From: Lucinisca nassula
Lineage: Eukaryota; Mollusca; Bivalvia; Lucinida; Lucinidae
DNA length: 64,000 nt
Assembly: GCA_963580285.1 (NCBI GenBank)
Contig: OY757023.1
Location: forward strand, 93,211,108-93,275,107
Direction: 5' to 3'
The notes beneath the pieces are model-generated. The model had not been told where the DNA came from. It searched no databases and worked only from the letters and a program-made list of their open reading frames with translations. A program made the translations under genes and the position numbers. Shown here one piece after another: positions 1 to 9,221 of this stretch (position 1 is its first letter; the number at the start of each line of letters is the position of its first letter).

Positions 1-383
1 ACTCACATATCTTTCTAAAAGTACACGAACGCGTACTCAGAATCATTAGAAATATAGATTTGAAAGAGGGGACAATAAATTCATCTGAGACTAACCTTGC
101 TTGGAGGTGTTTCCGTTCAGCTCAAAGCAGTATTAAAGTTTGCAGTATTATATATACTGTCGATAGATCTCAAGTATGGCCATTAAGTACACTTTAGTTC
201 AGAAATTAAAGCGCGGTGTAAAGATATCGTGAAATAACTGCACCGCGCTGCAAGAAACCCAGATTTAAAACGAGCGGGCTGCGATGACAAGATCAGAATA
301 CGCAGATAAGTAGTCAGATCGTAGCTTTTGTCATGTGCACGATGCTTGTATCGCTACTAGGTTATCCATTTTGCGAAAAACGA
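1..383. other. No gene recognised
   Basis: No coding or RNA gene is recognised here. A short inverted repeat (GCGCGGTG at 211-218 with CACCGCGC at 241-248) could form an 8-bp stem around a 22-nt loop. Nothing else stands out. Confidence 0.5.
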
Positions 384-434
384 CCCAGCAGGCACATGAC
401 GTAATTGTGACGACAAGTCAATGTCGGTGCAATT
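384..434 (-). mobile_element. Fragment of CCCAGCAGGCA TIR element
   Basis: The segment starts with CCCAGCAGGCACATGACG and matches, in inverse orientation, the right end of the fuller copies at 25778-25925 and 63219-63406. The other end is missing, so this is a truncated copy. The assignment rests on shared terminal sequence plus the adjoining GTCACAATTACGTCA block read on the other strand. Confidence 0.6.
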
Positions 435-648
435 TGCTTAAAATTGGAATTTAAGGGTTAAATGAAACAGTTTAAATCTCAGTCCAGGGCTATTTTCCCA
501 GCCTGCACTTGGAGACAATCGACCCACCAATGCACTCAGCGTCAGCTGTGGAAGTCATGTCCATATTATACACCCGCACAAAAGTTAGGCATCACCAGAT
601 TATTTTACATTTCACCCTTCATGTAGTATGAAACGTTTTACTAGTACC

Positions 649-981
649 GGCCCCGATAGCTCAGTTGGTAGAGTGTCCGCTCCGGGGAACGGGAGGTCAC
701 GGGTTCGATCCCGGGCCGCGACATACCAAAGTCGTTAAGAATGGTACTAGCTTCTCCTCGCTTGGCACCCAGATTTACGGGGTAGAGCTAGGACTGGTCG
801 ACCCAGTGTCAGGATATTGTGACTGGGTGTGGCATCATGTAATGTGTCCGGAACATGATACTTCAGTGAGGCAGCACTATAAAAGTGAGCATTGAGCTCC
901 CTGTCGCAACCAGACACAGCCGTGATATGACTGAAAAATTGTTGAAAGCGACGTTAAACCCGAATTCACACACACACACAC
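649..981 (+). mobile_element. tRNA-derived SINE with (CA)n tail
   Basis: The 5' part (649-721) is tRNA-like: it has an A-box-like stretch TAGCTCAGTTGGTAGAG and a B box GGTTCGATCCC. An unrelated body follows. The end reads TTGTTGAAAGCGACGTTAAA and is followed by a CA repeat. Head, body, LINE-like tail and simple-repeat end are the normal SINE plan. The same tail type occurs in the SINE at 34095-34318 and in family F. The anticodon arm is degenerate, so this is not a functional tRNA gene. I do not assign a named family. Confidence 0.75.
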
Positions 982-1246
982 AGTAGTCGCAGATAAAATT
1001 GACCAGGCGGAGCTATCGTTTGCACCTGCCTTTGAGATGATCTATTAACAAAAAAGTAAAGCAAGTCACCAGATTGTGTGAATTCAACTGCAACACAAAC
1101 AAAGCTGTGGCGTATAAGGCCATTTGGTCCGCTTGTAGAAAGCATGCTAAAGGCAGTCTACCGAATCTTCTGGTGGACTCAGCGAATTTGACGTATATTG
1201 ACAATACCTGAATAGCTCCGCCTAGTCAATCTTAACTGCGACTACT
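982..1246. mobile_element. MITE-like element with ~37-bp TIRs
   Basis: AGTAGTCGCAG..ATTGAC.AGGCGGAGCTAT at the left is repeated inverted at the right end (about 1208-1246) with few mismatches. The 265-bp length, long TIRs and absence of coding potential fit a non-autonomous DNA transposon. It abuts the CA tail of the upstream SINE. No clear target duplication is visible. Confidence 0.7.
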
Positions 1247-1815
1247 ATATCCGAAGATCAAAATTAATTACATGTAAGTTACACAGGAATGGAACGGGAA
1301 ATTTCTTCACCTCGAATTAAAGATTCTCGTTGGCGTTCTGTTGAACTTAAAATAAGATGCTAACCTGAAAATTAAAAAGTACATCAAAGCTGGCCATCTT
1401 TTTCGTGACACCACATTAAATTTGTCAGCGTTAAATGTCTGCAAATACATGTATTCAAAAATACAAACTGGAGCAGACATTTAACACTGAATTGTAGCGA
1501 AAGTGGTGCTTACCATTTTTGCGGGTGTATATTATTTGTTTCACGATATTTATAGTACAAACCCAAAGCTTTCTGTGAACAGAGCATGGCAATGACAAAT
1601 AACGTCCCTATTTAATAATGTGTTACCGTTTCTTTTGCTGGTGGTTATACATAGAGCAAGCTTTATATAAATTAAATTCACATTGTCCTTTACTGTTCGA
1701 TAATAAAACAAGAAAATAATACGTGTGACGTCTGATTGAACCCCCAAAAACTGTGTTTAGTAGGATAACACCCCATGAAATGGGCCCCGTAAAGCGATTT
1801 TAGTACTTATCGCCT
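1247..1815. other. No gene recognised; small hairpin
   Basis: AT-rich sequence without a recognised gene. A hairpin is formed by GCGTTAAATGTCTGC (about 1428-1442) and GCAGACATTTAACAC (about 1473-1487). Short open frames here look like chance. Confidence 0.45.
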
Positions 1816-1817
1816 AT

Positions 1818-1881
1818 GCGAGCAGCGAAGGTTCAGGCGAGCCTGCGCATCCGCGCAGTCTCGCCAGAGCCTTCCCTGCTC
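1818..1881. repeat. Imperfect hairpin with GC-rich centre
   Basis: CGAGCAG and CTGCTCG enclose GGCGAG/CTCGCC and a TGCGCA..GCGCA core, giving an imperfect dyad of about 64 nt. A hairpin with the same TGCGCATCCGCGCA-type core lies at 5337-5401, so this is probably a dispersed foldback repeat. Confidence 0.55.
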
Positions 1882-2218
1882 GCTCATACAAGCAGTGAAT
1901 CAAGAAGAACCTTCAGACAGAAAGCCATATCCCTGGCCCCTCTGAATGGCTGGGCATGCAGAGTTAAAATTTGTCATGACGGAATGCTCGAAGACACAAA
2001 TTTGCTTGGCGGGGCTCAAATGAAGTAACACGTCAGTGGTTTGAACACGGATATCTCGTTCACAATGGCTGATTCCAAGTAGCTCATCATACATGTCTAA
2101 TTTGCTCTTGCTGATTCGAAATCTTTCTATTGCTCCCAAAGTTCTCTATTCACCATATTTGCATTATTTGATGGCTCCAAGCTTGCACATTGTCAATATT
2201 GGACAAACAGGTAACCGG

Positions 2219-2251
2219 GTGTGTGTGTGTGTGTGGGGGGGGGGGGGGTCT
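2219..2251. repeat. (GT)n followed by a poly-G run
   Basis: A GT dinucleotide tract runs directly into an uninterrupted G run. This is a simple repeat only. Confidence 0.9.
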
Positions 2252-2321
2252 GGTTACCTGTTTTTCCAACACTGATATTCTTCAGACAAGGAACCAGCAG
2301 ACAATGCAAATAAGGTGAATG

Positions 2322-2550
2322 TTGAGGGGAATGGGAATACCTGGCAGATTGTTCCGCCATTTTTCAAAGGGAGACAACTTTCAGGACTTCCTCATCGCTT
2401 TTCTATACTGAAAAAGGGGTCTACTCTTGGAGGAAAGAGTTTGCTCCTCAGGAGCAAATTCGTTCCTGTAAGAGTTGACCCCTATTGACCTGGGAGACAA
2501 AATACTTTCGTAGAAGTTGCCTCCCCCGAATGTGTATCCGCCCCGCTTAA
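2322..2550 (+). mobile_element. Foldback element, family G, diverged copy
   Basis: It starts GAGGGGAATGGGAATACCTGG and contains the family hairpin around GGAGCAAATTC and its inverse TTTGCTCC (2428-2465). It ends near CCGCCCCGCTTAA. The complete relative at 5893-6134 has TTAA at both ends. Here only the right TTAA is intact. Confidence 0.65.
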
Positions 2551-2935
2551 CATATTTAGGATCATTTAGGAAGATTTTGTTTTCTATTTTATCTTGAAAA
2601 TGTATATTATGCGTATACATTGGTCGACTTCACCTGGAGCCAGTTGCTAGCTTTCGCTACTTTGGTTGCTGTTCCATTTTCCTGTATCACGCCTACGGCA
2701 AGGGTCAAAGTTAGGCAAATCTATAAACAGCCAATAAAAATTAAATTAAAGAGTCGTCATGAGTGCGCATGCGTGGAAAACCGGACTAACCGTTCCTCAA
2801 GGTATGGTACCATTGGTTTTATTGACATGCGCAGAGACTGAACGCATGACCTGCCAATAGTACTAGCCGTCTATGCTCAGCTGATACCTTCGTTGTCATT
2901 TGACTTACTGTGGTTCGAGATGAAGTCAGCCATTA
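2551..2935. other. No gene recognised
   Basis: Unassigned sequence. A TGCGCATGCG palindrome at about 2764-2773 resembles an NRF1 site and ACATGCGCAG follows near 2826, but no transcript structure supports a promoter. Confidence 0.4.
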
Positions 2936-2966
2936 TAATTGCCTCGATTAGGCAATTCTAATGAGT
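2936..2966. repeat. Solo remnant of the hairpin-core module
   Basis: TAATTGCCTCGATTAGGCAATT followed by CTAATGAGTGCAC is a diverged copy of the CCTCGATGAGG hairpin core seen in families P and Q. The flanking arms are mostly missing. The right flank ACAGCAG agrees best with the pogo-like family (15672-16020). Confidence 0.55.
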
Positions 2967-2972
2967 GCACAG

Positions 2973-3048
2973 CAGCCCCTGTGGTATAGTGGTTACGCTG
3001 CTCGACTTGTAAACCAGGGTTGTAGGATCGATCCCGGGCTTCTCCAGA
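2973..3048 (+). repeat. tRNA-like SINE head (Thr-UGU-like loop)
   Basis: The segment has an A box (TGGTATAGTGGTTA), a seven-base loop CTTGTAA giving a UGU anticodon, and a T-loop region GATCGATCCC. The acceptor ends GCCCCTG and TTCTCCA pair poorly. It is more likely a SINE head or tRNA pseudogene than a functional tRNA gene. About 70 nt of unassigned body follows. Confidence 0.55.
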
Positions 3049-3229
3049 CTTTCGGATGAGTCTAAGAACGAGTTTAACAGCCGTGAATAAACGAGCCGTC
3101 GGTGTTTCTACTTTGATCAGCTATGGGGATATCATGTTGCTCATACCGGTTCACGCGACGTCAAATGATTATTCAGTGGCGTCAGAAACACCATTATAAT
3201 GAGACGACTGTGACGTCTAAAAATACCTC

Positions 3230-3724
3230 CATTCTTCATATTTTCTTGCATACATAAAATTGAGTATTCAAACATGAAACGTGACGTCACTAAACATCAC
3301 ATTGACATCACATTCTGACGGACGTCGACAATCGACTGACTGCATTATTGAAATCCGCGCTCAGCAATGAAAGGATATACAAAAGGAGAAACCATACATG
3401 GGTGGGAAGAGTAGATAGAAAAATCCATCCCTCGGGATTACAGGCTTGCCTCGTGATGCCGGACAGTAACAATCTGTAAACCCCTCACGCCCGTGCAAGA
3501 TTATAAAATCTTATATGGGTGGTGGGGGTGGATGGCAAAATCTGTCCCGAGGGTCGCTGTCCGGCATCACGAGGCTTGGTGTGACGTCAACCGTAATAAC
3601 AGCGCATATGAGGTCGTATTCAACCAGCGTATTTATCAAACACGCGAGAATACTAACAGAATTTCTATCCAAAGCTAAAATTTTGAATTTCCTTATCTGC
3701 ACTTCCCACATTTCTGTATTATAA
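3230..3724. mobile_element. Family M foldback repeats, partial copies
   Basis: 3230-3500 is an inverted, decayed copy of the sequence at 3870-4000; the CGCGGATTTTTAATGCTGCAG-type segment is read on the other strand. 3510-3720 is a direct partial copy with GGATGGCAAAATCTGTCCC and the GTCCGGCATCACGAGGC block. The arrangement suggests repeated rearrangement within one palindromic element family. Confidence 0.6.
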
Positions 3725-3869
3725 GAATCTTATATGGGTGTGAGGGGTGGATGGAAAAATCCGTCCCGAGGGTCACTGTCCGGCATCACGAGGCTTGCCG
3801 AGTGATGCCGGACAGTGATCCCGAAGGACGGATTTTTTTCTATCCACCCCTCACACTCATATAGGATTC
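3725..3869. repeat. 145-bp near-perfect palindrome (family M core)
   Basis: AATCTTATATGGGTGTGAGG at the left is matched inverted by CCTCACACTCATATAGGATT at the right. The arms run through TCCGTCCCGAGGGTCACTGT and GCCGGACAGTGATCCC to a centre at GAGGCTTGCCGAG. The arms are about 65 nt with only a few mismatches, so the DNA could extrude a long cruciform. Confidence 0.85.
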
Positions 3870-4130
3870 TTTTTCTTGCATACCTTTCAGCGCGGATTTT
3901 TAATGCTGCAGTCACTTCGGTTATCGACGTCCGCCATATTGTGATGACACTGCAGGAATGTTTAGTGACGTCAACTTTAACGACGGCGCATAAGAGGTCG
4001 TAATCAACCAGTGCATTTATCAAACACCCGATTATATTCGATTTTGGGTCGGAACACCAGGGTCAGAACATACATTTCTATCCCAGGTTAAAATCACGGA
4101 TTACCTTGTCTGGTGTACACGAATCTTATT
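3870..4130 (+). mobile_element. Family M element, right portion
   Basis: This matches 7190-7475 nearly base for base across GCGCGGATTTTTAATGCTGC, CACTGCAGGAATG and CAGGGTCAGAACATA. The second copy confirms it as a dispersed repeat. There is no coding potential. Confidence 0.7.
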
Positions 4131-4258
4131 TCTTGCAGTCTTCTGGGATGCGCTCGACGGATTCAAATTAGCGTATCCAGTCAGTCAGAAGGTATGATTT
4201 GAGCCGAGGAACAACATTTCCTATAGTTACCAGGTACGCCCAACAAAGATGTAACACG

Positions 4259-4367
4259 TCGACCGTGTTGCTCGGTAGCTCAGTCGGTAGAGTGTTCGCA
4301 CGGTAGAGAAGCCCTGGGTTCGAGTCCCGGTTGAGCCATGTTCTTTTTCCACCCTTGTGACATTTTT
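4259..4367 (+). repeat. Left tRNA-like arm of a convergent pair
   Basis: GTCGACCGTGT is followed by a tRNA-like segment: A box TAGCTCAGTCGGTAGAG, B box GGTTCGAGTCCC, acceptor-like GCTCGG and TTGAGCC. Then comes TTCTTTTTCCACCCTTGTGA. The whole ~110 bp is repeated inverted at 5146-5250. It ends where the minisatellite element at 4368 begins. The anticodon arm is short and malformed, so a working tRNA is unlikely. Confidence 0.75.
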
Positions 4368-5112
4368 AGCTCGGCTGTTTTCGAAGAAAACGACGAGGCA
4401 TTGTCATAGCTCTGCCGTCGTCTGCGTCGTGCAAAAAACCTTGGACATTTTTTAATAACTCCGTCATTACTGAACATATTTACTTGAAACTCGGACTGGT
4501 TGTTCTTTATGTAAAGGGGAACTCATACCAATAGGTGAGGTAACCCTCAAAATATTTTTGGCACAGTTATGCCCCTTTTTCGACTTAGAGAAACTTTGAC
4601 ATTTTGTAATATCTCTGTCATTACTGAACATATTTACTTGAAACTCGGTCTAGTTGTTCATTATGAAAAGGGGAACTCATACCAATAGGTGAGGTAACCC
4701 TCAAAATATTTTTGGCACAGTTATGCCCCTTTTTCGACTTAGAGAAACTTGGACATTTTGTAATATCTCTGTCATTACTGAACATATTTACTTGAAACTC
4801 GGCCTAGTTGTTCATTGTGAAAAGGGGAACTCATACCAATAGGTGAGGTAACCCTCAAAATAATTTTGGCACAGTTATGCCCCTCTTTCGACTTAAAGAA
4901 ACTTGGACATTTTGTAATATCTCTGTCATTACTGAACATTTTTACTTGAAACTCGGCCTAGTTGTTCATTATGAAAAAAGAGAACTCGTACCAATAGGTG
5001 AGATAACCCTCAAAATAATTTTGGCACAGTTATGCCCCTTTTTCGACTTAGAATTTTTGTTTTCTAAAAGAAACTGCAGCCGAGCGTTGGCACCCGCATG
5101 CGGTGCTCTTGT
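4368..5112 (+). mobile_element. Helentron-like element with four 154-bp units
   Basis: The 5' end AGCTCGGCTGTTTTC folds back on GAAAACGACGAGG. The array has units at about 4444, 4598, 4752 and 4906, exactly 154 bp apart. Near the 3' end CAGCCGAGC repeats the 5' arm inverted, then GCACCCGCATGCGGTGC forms a hairpin, then CTCTTGTT ends the element. This plan matches non-autonomous Helentron/DINE-type rolling-circle elements as described in insects. There is no protein. Insertion is next to a T run, as expected for T/T target use. The superfamily call is inference from structure. Confidence 0.75.
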
Positions 5113-5145
5113 TAGATCTTAGAACCCCCACACTGGCCACCAAAT

Positions 5146-5250
5146 GTCACAGGGGTGGAAAAAGAACATGGCTCAACCGGGACTCGAACCCAGGGCTTCT
5201 CTACCGTCCGAACATGCTTCCGACTGAGCTACCGAGCCACACGGTCGACC
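5146..5250 (-). repeat. Right tRNA-like arm of the convergent pair
   Basis: The reverse complement repeats the arm at 4259-4367, including the tRNA-like part, the TTCTTTTTCCACCCCTGTGA stretch and the outer GTCGACCGTGT. Because sequence upstream of the tRNA-like head is also shared, an inverted duplication or a TIR element explains the pair better than two independent SINE insertions. Confidence 0.75.
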
Positions 5251-5336
5251 AGTTACAATTAGCCTGTGCATCCATATAGTATTACCAAAGACTACTCTTG
5301 TTGCATGAAGGAACTTTGGGTCCTTAGCTATCCTTA

Positions 5337-5401
5337 GAGCGCACAACGAAGACTGATCGGACTGCGCGGATGCGCAGGCTGATCTGATTCTTCGATGTGC
5401 G
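5337..5401. repeat. Imperfect hairpin with CTGCGCGGATGCGCAGG core
   Basis: GCGCACA.CGAAGA..TGATC on the left is matched by TGATC..TTCTTCGATGTGCGC on the right around a GC-rich centre. It resembles the hairpin at 1818-1881. A non-palindromic relative, GCGCAGCAAAGGCTGATCAG, follows near 5480. Confidence 0.65.
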
Positions 5402-5583
5402 CATATGTAAATTGCAGGAAATGCTGTGCCCCGGCTCATTTCCTGTATTTATGATGAAGCTTTTGGTCAGCAGGTATAATGCGCAGCAAAGGCTGATCAG
5501 AATGTTTGAATGTGCATGTTGATCTGGGTCTTCACAAGGCGCTTAGGTCCGAAGACACAATTTCTTCGGACGCTGATGTCATG

Positions 5584-5585
<2 letters not shown>

Positions 5586-5667
<82 letters not shown>
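5586..5667. repeat. (GA)n microsatellite
   Basis: About 41 uninterrupted GA units. The Arg-Glu open frame across it is an artefact of the repeat. Confidence 0.97.
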
Positions 5668-5670
<3 letters not shown>

Positions 5671-5892
5671 TCCTAACTTGCCCCCCTTTTGGATAATAAT
5701 TTGTCAGTCGACCCAAAGTTAATAGTACTGCTAGCATTTAGCTTAAACTGCCATTATCCACAGATTCACACATGAAAATAAAGGACCCATTCTAAGTATA
5801 GGCTCAGAATTGTTCCATCTTACACTTAGAGGCGATTCACTCACCATCACCGCCAGAGTTTTGATGTTCAAAAGTCAAAGAAGCAGCTCAGC

Positions 5893-6134
5893 TTAAGGGG
5901 AATGGGAACACCTGGCACATTTTCCGCCATTTTTTCAAAGGGAGACAACTTTCGGGACTTCCTGTTCGCTTTTCTGTAAGCCTCGTCGCAATGAAAAAGG
6001 GGTCTACTCTTAAAGGAAAGAATTTGCTCCATAGGAGCAAATTCTTTCCTTTAAGAGTTGACCCCTATTGACAGGGGAGACAAAAATACTTTTGCAGGAG
6101 TTGCCTCCCCTGATGATGTTCCCATTCCCCTTAA
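5893..6134 (+). mobile_element. Complete family G foldback element with TTAA ends
   Basis: TTAA flanks both sides. The TIRs are GGGGAATGGGAACACCT and its inverse ending CCCATTCCCC. The centre is a strong hairpin, TTAAAGGAAAGAATTTGCTC with its inverse. TTAA duplications occur in the piggyBac and Kolobok superfamilies. The terminal GG favours Kolobok, but this is inference. The element is 234 bp between the TTAA copies and non-coding. Confidence 0.8.
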
Positions 6135-6154
6135 GGGGAATGGATACATTCCCC
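6135..6154. mobile_element. 20-bp minimal TTAA-flanked remnant
   Basis: GGGGAATGGATACATTCCCC lies between two TTAA sites (6131-6134 and 6155-6158). It consists only of the two outermost TIR segments of family G joined head to head. This looks like an extreme internal-deletion derivative or a rearranged end. Confidence 0.6.
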
Positions 6155-6158
6155 TTAA

Positions 6159-6410
6159 GGGGAATGGATACACCTTCAGGGCAGCCAACTCCTAAAAGTA
6201 TATTTGTTTCCCATGTCGATAGGGGCTAACTCTTAAAGGAAAGAATTTGCTCCTTCCCAGTAAGCATTCTACATAAATCTACAGCGGCCCGTTAGCGGCC
6301 CGTCAGGGTAGCTGACGGGCCGCTAACGGCCCGCTGTAGATTTATGTAGAATGCTAGCAGGGAAGGAGCAAATTTAGGAGCAAATTCTTTCCTTTCTTCT
6401 GTTAGAAACT
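6159..6410 (-). mobile_element. Family G copy interrupted by another palindrome
   Basis: It starts GGGGAATGGATACACC after TTAA and continues with CCAACTCCTAAAAGTA and CTCTTAAAGGAAAGAATTTG, the reverse reading of family G. At the hairpin centre it is interrupted by the palindrome at 6243-6373. After that, AGGAGCAAATTCTTTCC resumes and the copy then loses similarity. Confidence 0.65.
6243..6373. repeat. 131-bp palindrome nested inside family G
   Basis: Arms of about 60 nt, running from GAATTTGCTCCTTCCC through AGCATTCTACATAAATCTAC and AGCGGCCCGTTAGCGGCCCG, surround the loop GGGTAGC. The inner element has ends CCCAGTAAGCATTCTAC and GTAGAATGCTAGCAGGG. These resemble the CCCAGCAGGCA-type termini found elsewhere in the window. 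Confidence 0.85.
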
Positions 6411-6544
6411 TTTCAAACATATTTTGCATACAAGGAAACAGTGTTGCCATGACCAGTCTGATCTGGTCCACACAGTTTGAAACAATGACTTTTAAAGAAA
6501 CCTGCAAACCACAAAACAGACAACATTTGTTGTGACTGGTATCT

Positions 6545-6728
6545 TTAGGGTGCTACAAAATGATCAGGAATCGAATCGATACAATTAATCTACAGCTCCC
6601 GTCAGAGACACTAAGGGAAAGAACCACATACATGAAACAACTAGACCCTAATGGAAACATCCCTAGCGGAAAGCCTAAAGGACTGTTACTTTCCCACAAA
6701 ATTGCCAATTGGCTATCCAAAGCAAAAT
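6545..6728 (-). mobile_element. Penelope-like element 3' tail fragment
   Basis: ATCAGGAATCG..ATACAATTAA and AACAACTAGACCCTAATGGAAA match the 3' region that directly follows the Penelope-like ORFs at 10.6-11.1 kb (minus) and 51.4-51.95 kb (plus). This copy is 5'-truncated and has no coding sequence. Confidence 0.75.
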
Positions 6729-6734
6729 AATATA

Positions 6735-7060
6735 AGCTCCATTTTGGAGATCTTCCAAGCAGTTTTGGGTGTATTTAAAGTTTCTGAATAGTTTTTGACT
6801 ATATTTGATGTAAAAAATAAATTACGTTTGTATTACAAATTTGAAAAAAAAATACACATAAAATGGCAGTTTCGTTAAACGTTAGAAACTGACAATATTT
6901 TTTTCTTCAAAGGCTATTGTTGTTGTAAAAAGTTTCATGTTTCCTTAGTTTTTGAAAAATGTCATCTGCATTCAATGAGCCACAATCGGGTATTCACTGA
7001 GCCACAATCGGGCACTTAGGCAATGCAGCAGTGGAATATCAAGTAAATAGAGAATACCAG
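6735..7060. other. No gene; short direct repeat
   Basis: AT-rich sequence. CACTGAGCCACAATCGGG is nearly duplicated in tandem (about 6976-7013). Nothing else is recognised. Confidence 0.45.
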
Positions 7061-7061
7061 G

Positions 7062-7480
7062 TTGGTGTCTTTTGATATCAAGTTTATCAGGCAAGGCTTC
7101 GAGAACGCTTGTAGAATCGCGAGGCTTGCCGAGCGATTCTACACCGAGGGACGGATTTTTCTATCCACCCCACACACCCATATTGGATTCTTTTTCTTGC
7201 ATACCTTCCATTTCTCAGCGCGGAATTTCAATGCTGCAGTCACTTCGGTTAACAACATCCGCCATATTGTGTTGACACTGCAGGAATGTAAAGTGACGTC
7301 ACGGATCGTGCATGGCGTCAACCTTAACGACGGCGCACACAAGGTCGTAATCAACCAGTGCATTTATCAAACACGCGATTATATTCGATTTGGGGTCGGA
7401 ACACCAGGGTCAGAACATAAATTTCTATTCCAGGGTAAAATCGCGGATTTCCTTGTCTGGTGTGCAAGAATATCCTGTAT
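7062..7480 (+). mobile_element. Family M element, second locus
   Basis: The left end carries TTTGATATCAAGTTTATC and a short hairpin (AGAATCGCGAGGCTTGCC with GAGCGATTCT). It is then colinear with 3840-4130. It covers the region where a 143-codon open frame appears. That frame is only the repeat read through and has no protein similarity I can recognise. Confidence 0.7.
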
Positions 7481-7489
7481 TGTTATTAA

Positions 7490-7930
7490 TTGACGTGTGC
7501 TACAATGCAATTTATATAGGTGATGACTGATAAAATACCAAAAACGCTTTTTTAAATTAATGATTCAGAAAACTGCAGAAAAGTATTTGTTATCAGCAAA
7601 CCTAGTACAACTTTTGGTAGTAAATAGTAACCAAGCAGCAAGCTCATTGCTGGACGAGGAGCCGAATCTTTTGAATTTTGCTGTGTACGTCGTTGGCATT
7701 CTTCGATGTTTTGTCGTTAATTTAATTCATTCTTTGTTTTACTTTTATTCAAGCAATAGATAACAGTCGTTGCTTTGATAGCATCAGCTTTATTCTGTTA
7801 GTTATCAGTAAACCCCTATATTCATTGCATTGCAACACCTTGACCTGATAAAGATATGCTTTCTCCTGAGCTTTATCAGGTCAACATGGCATTTTAATTT
7901 TATGAATGAACCGGACTCCTGGAAAAATTG
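7490..7930. other. No gene; one 14-bp stem hairpin
   Basis: TTGACCTGATAAAG (7840-7853) pairs perfectly with CTTTATCAGGTCAA (7871-7884). A 67-codon open frame at 7560-7763 has no recognisable features. Confidence 0.5.
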
Positions 7931-7932
7931 AT

Positions 7933-9209
7933 AAAAGCACCGCAGACACTGCATAATACCCCGCCACTGCTAAGCAATGTAACTTATTTGAAAATATATC
8001 AAGGTTAAATAACTAGAAAGGGGATAGCAGAGATATGATCCGCAAGTGTAATGTCTTAATGTGAGTGGATGAAGTTGTTAGAAGATGTAGGAAGCATATG
8101 TAGTGGTCCTTGGCCACAATATGTACCCTTCATTCCTCTATATAGTCCTTGGTCACAATATGTACCCTTTAGTCCTCTATATATCTGTAAAGTTTAATCC
8201 AAATATTTCATAAAGTAATGGAACTACAGGCCAAAAACTATTTTTCAGATACTGAAAAGGGACAGACAGACAGATGGACAGACATACAAATGGATGGACA
8301 GACAGACAGACAGCAGAGGGTGTAGAAGTTTTATCCATATATTTCAAATAATAAATGAACTATAGGCCAAAATCCCTTTTTATATATTTCAAGGGCAGAT
8401 AACTCAATTGCTGGGAAAGCCAGAGTCATGTTCCTTTGCCACAGTATGTAACATTTAATCTGCTACATATCTATGAAGTTTCAGCAAGATATTGTAAATA
8501 ATAAAGGAACTACAGTCTAAAATGCATTTTAAATACTTCAAGGACAGATAACTCAAGAACTGGTATAGCCAGAGTAGCGGTCCTTGGCCACGATATGAAC
8601 CATTAAGTCCTCTATATATCTGTGAAGTTTCATGGACATATTCCATATAGTAAGGGAACTAGAGGCCAAAAACCATTTTTCAGATATTTCAAAGGCAGAT
8701 AACTCAATCGCTGGGAAAGCCAGAGTCATGTTCCTTTGCCACAGTATATAACAATTCATCTACTACATATCTATGAAGTTTCAGCATGATATTGTAAATG
8801 ATAAACGAACTACAGTCTAAAATTCATTTTTAAATACGTCAAGGGCAGATAACTCAAGAACTGGAACAGCCAGAGTAGCAGTCATTGGCCACAATATGAA
8901 TCGTTTAGTCCTCTATATATCTGTGAAGTTTCATCCAGATATTCTATATAGTAAGGGAATTAGAGGCCAAAAACCATTTTTCAGATACTGAAAAGGGCAA
9001 TAACTCTGCTAAAAATAAACGGAGTTTGCCCATTAACAATCCCAAACCACTCATCCCCGATACCAATATGTATGCAAAATTTGAACAAAATCCGTGAAAA
9101 AATACTCAAGTTAGCGATCGGAAACGAAGTGCGGACGGACAGACATACGGACGGACGGACACCGGAGGGTATAACTTAATACCCCGCCACTATCGTGTGG
9201 CGGGGTATA
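7933..9209 (-). mobile_element. Helentron-like element with alternating ~150-bp units
   Basis: On the minus strand the element starts ATACCCCGCCACACG, which folds on GTGGCGGGGTAT. At the far end GTGGCGGGGTATTATGCAG repeats the arm inverted, GCAGTGTCTGC forms a small hairpin, and GGTGCTTTT ends it. Internal units of 147-152 bp alternate between two variants: TCCTTGGCCACAATATG at about 8575 and 8878, and TCCTTTGCCACAGTATG at about 8425 and 8724. GACAGACAGACGGA-rich stretches lie near both ends of the array. There is no protein. Confidence 0.7.
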
Positions 9210-9221
9210 AAAAATTTGAAA

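Noticed and set aside
2764..2850. NRF1-like TGCGCATGCG palindrome as a promoter
   Set aside because: A single short motif with no associated exon, start site or CpG island.
4259..4343. Functional tRNA genes at 4272, 28171, 32826 and 34236
   Set aside because: A and B boxes are present but acceptor or anticodon stems are malformed, and SINE-like bodies or mirrored copies follow.
5510..5722. Arg-Glu repeat open frames, also at 17649-17840, 17828-18055 and 21195-21456
   Set aside because: Simple translation of GA/CT microsatellites.
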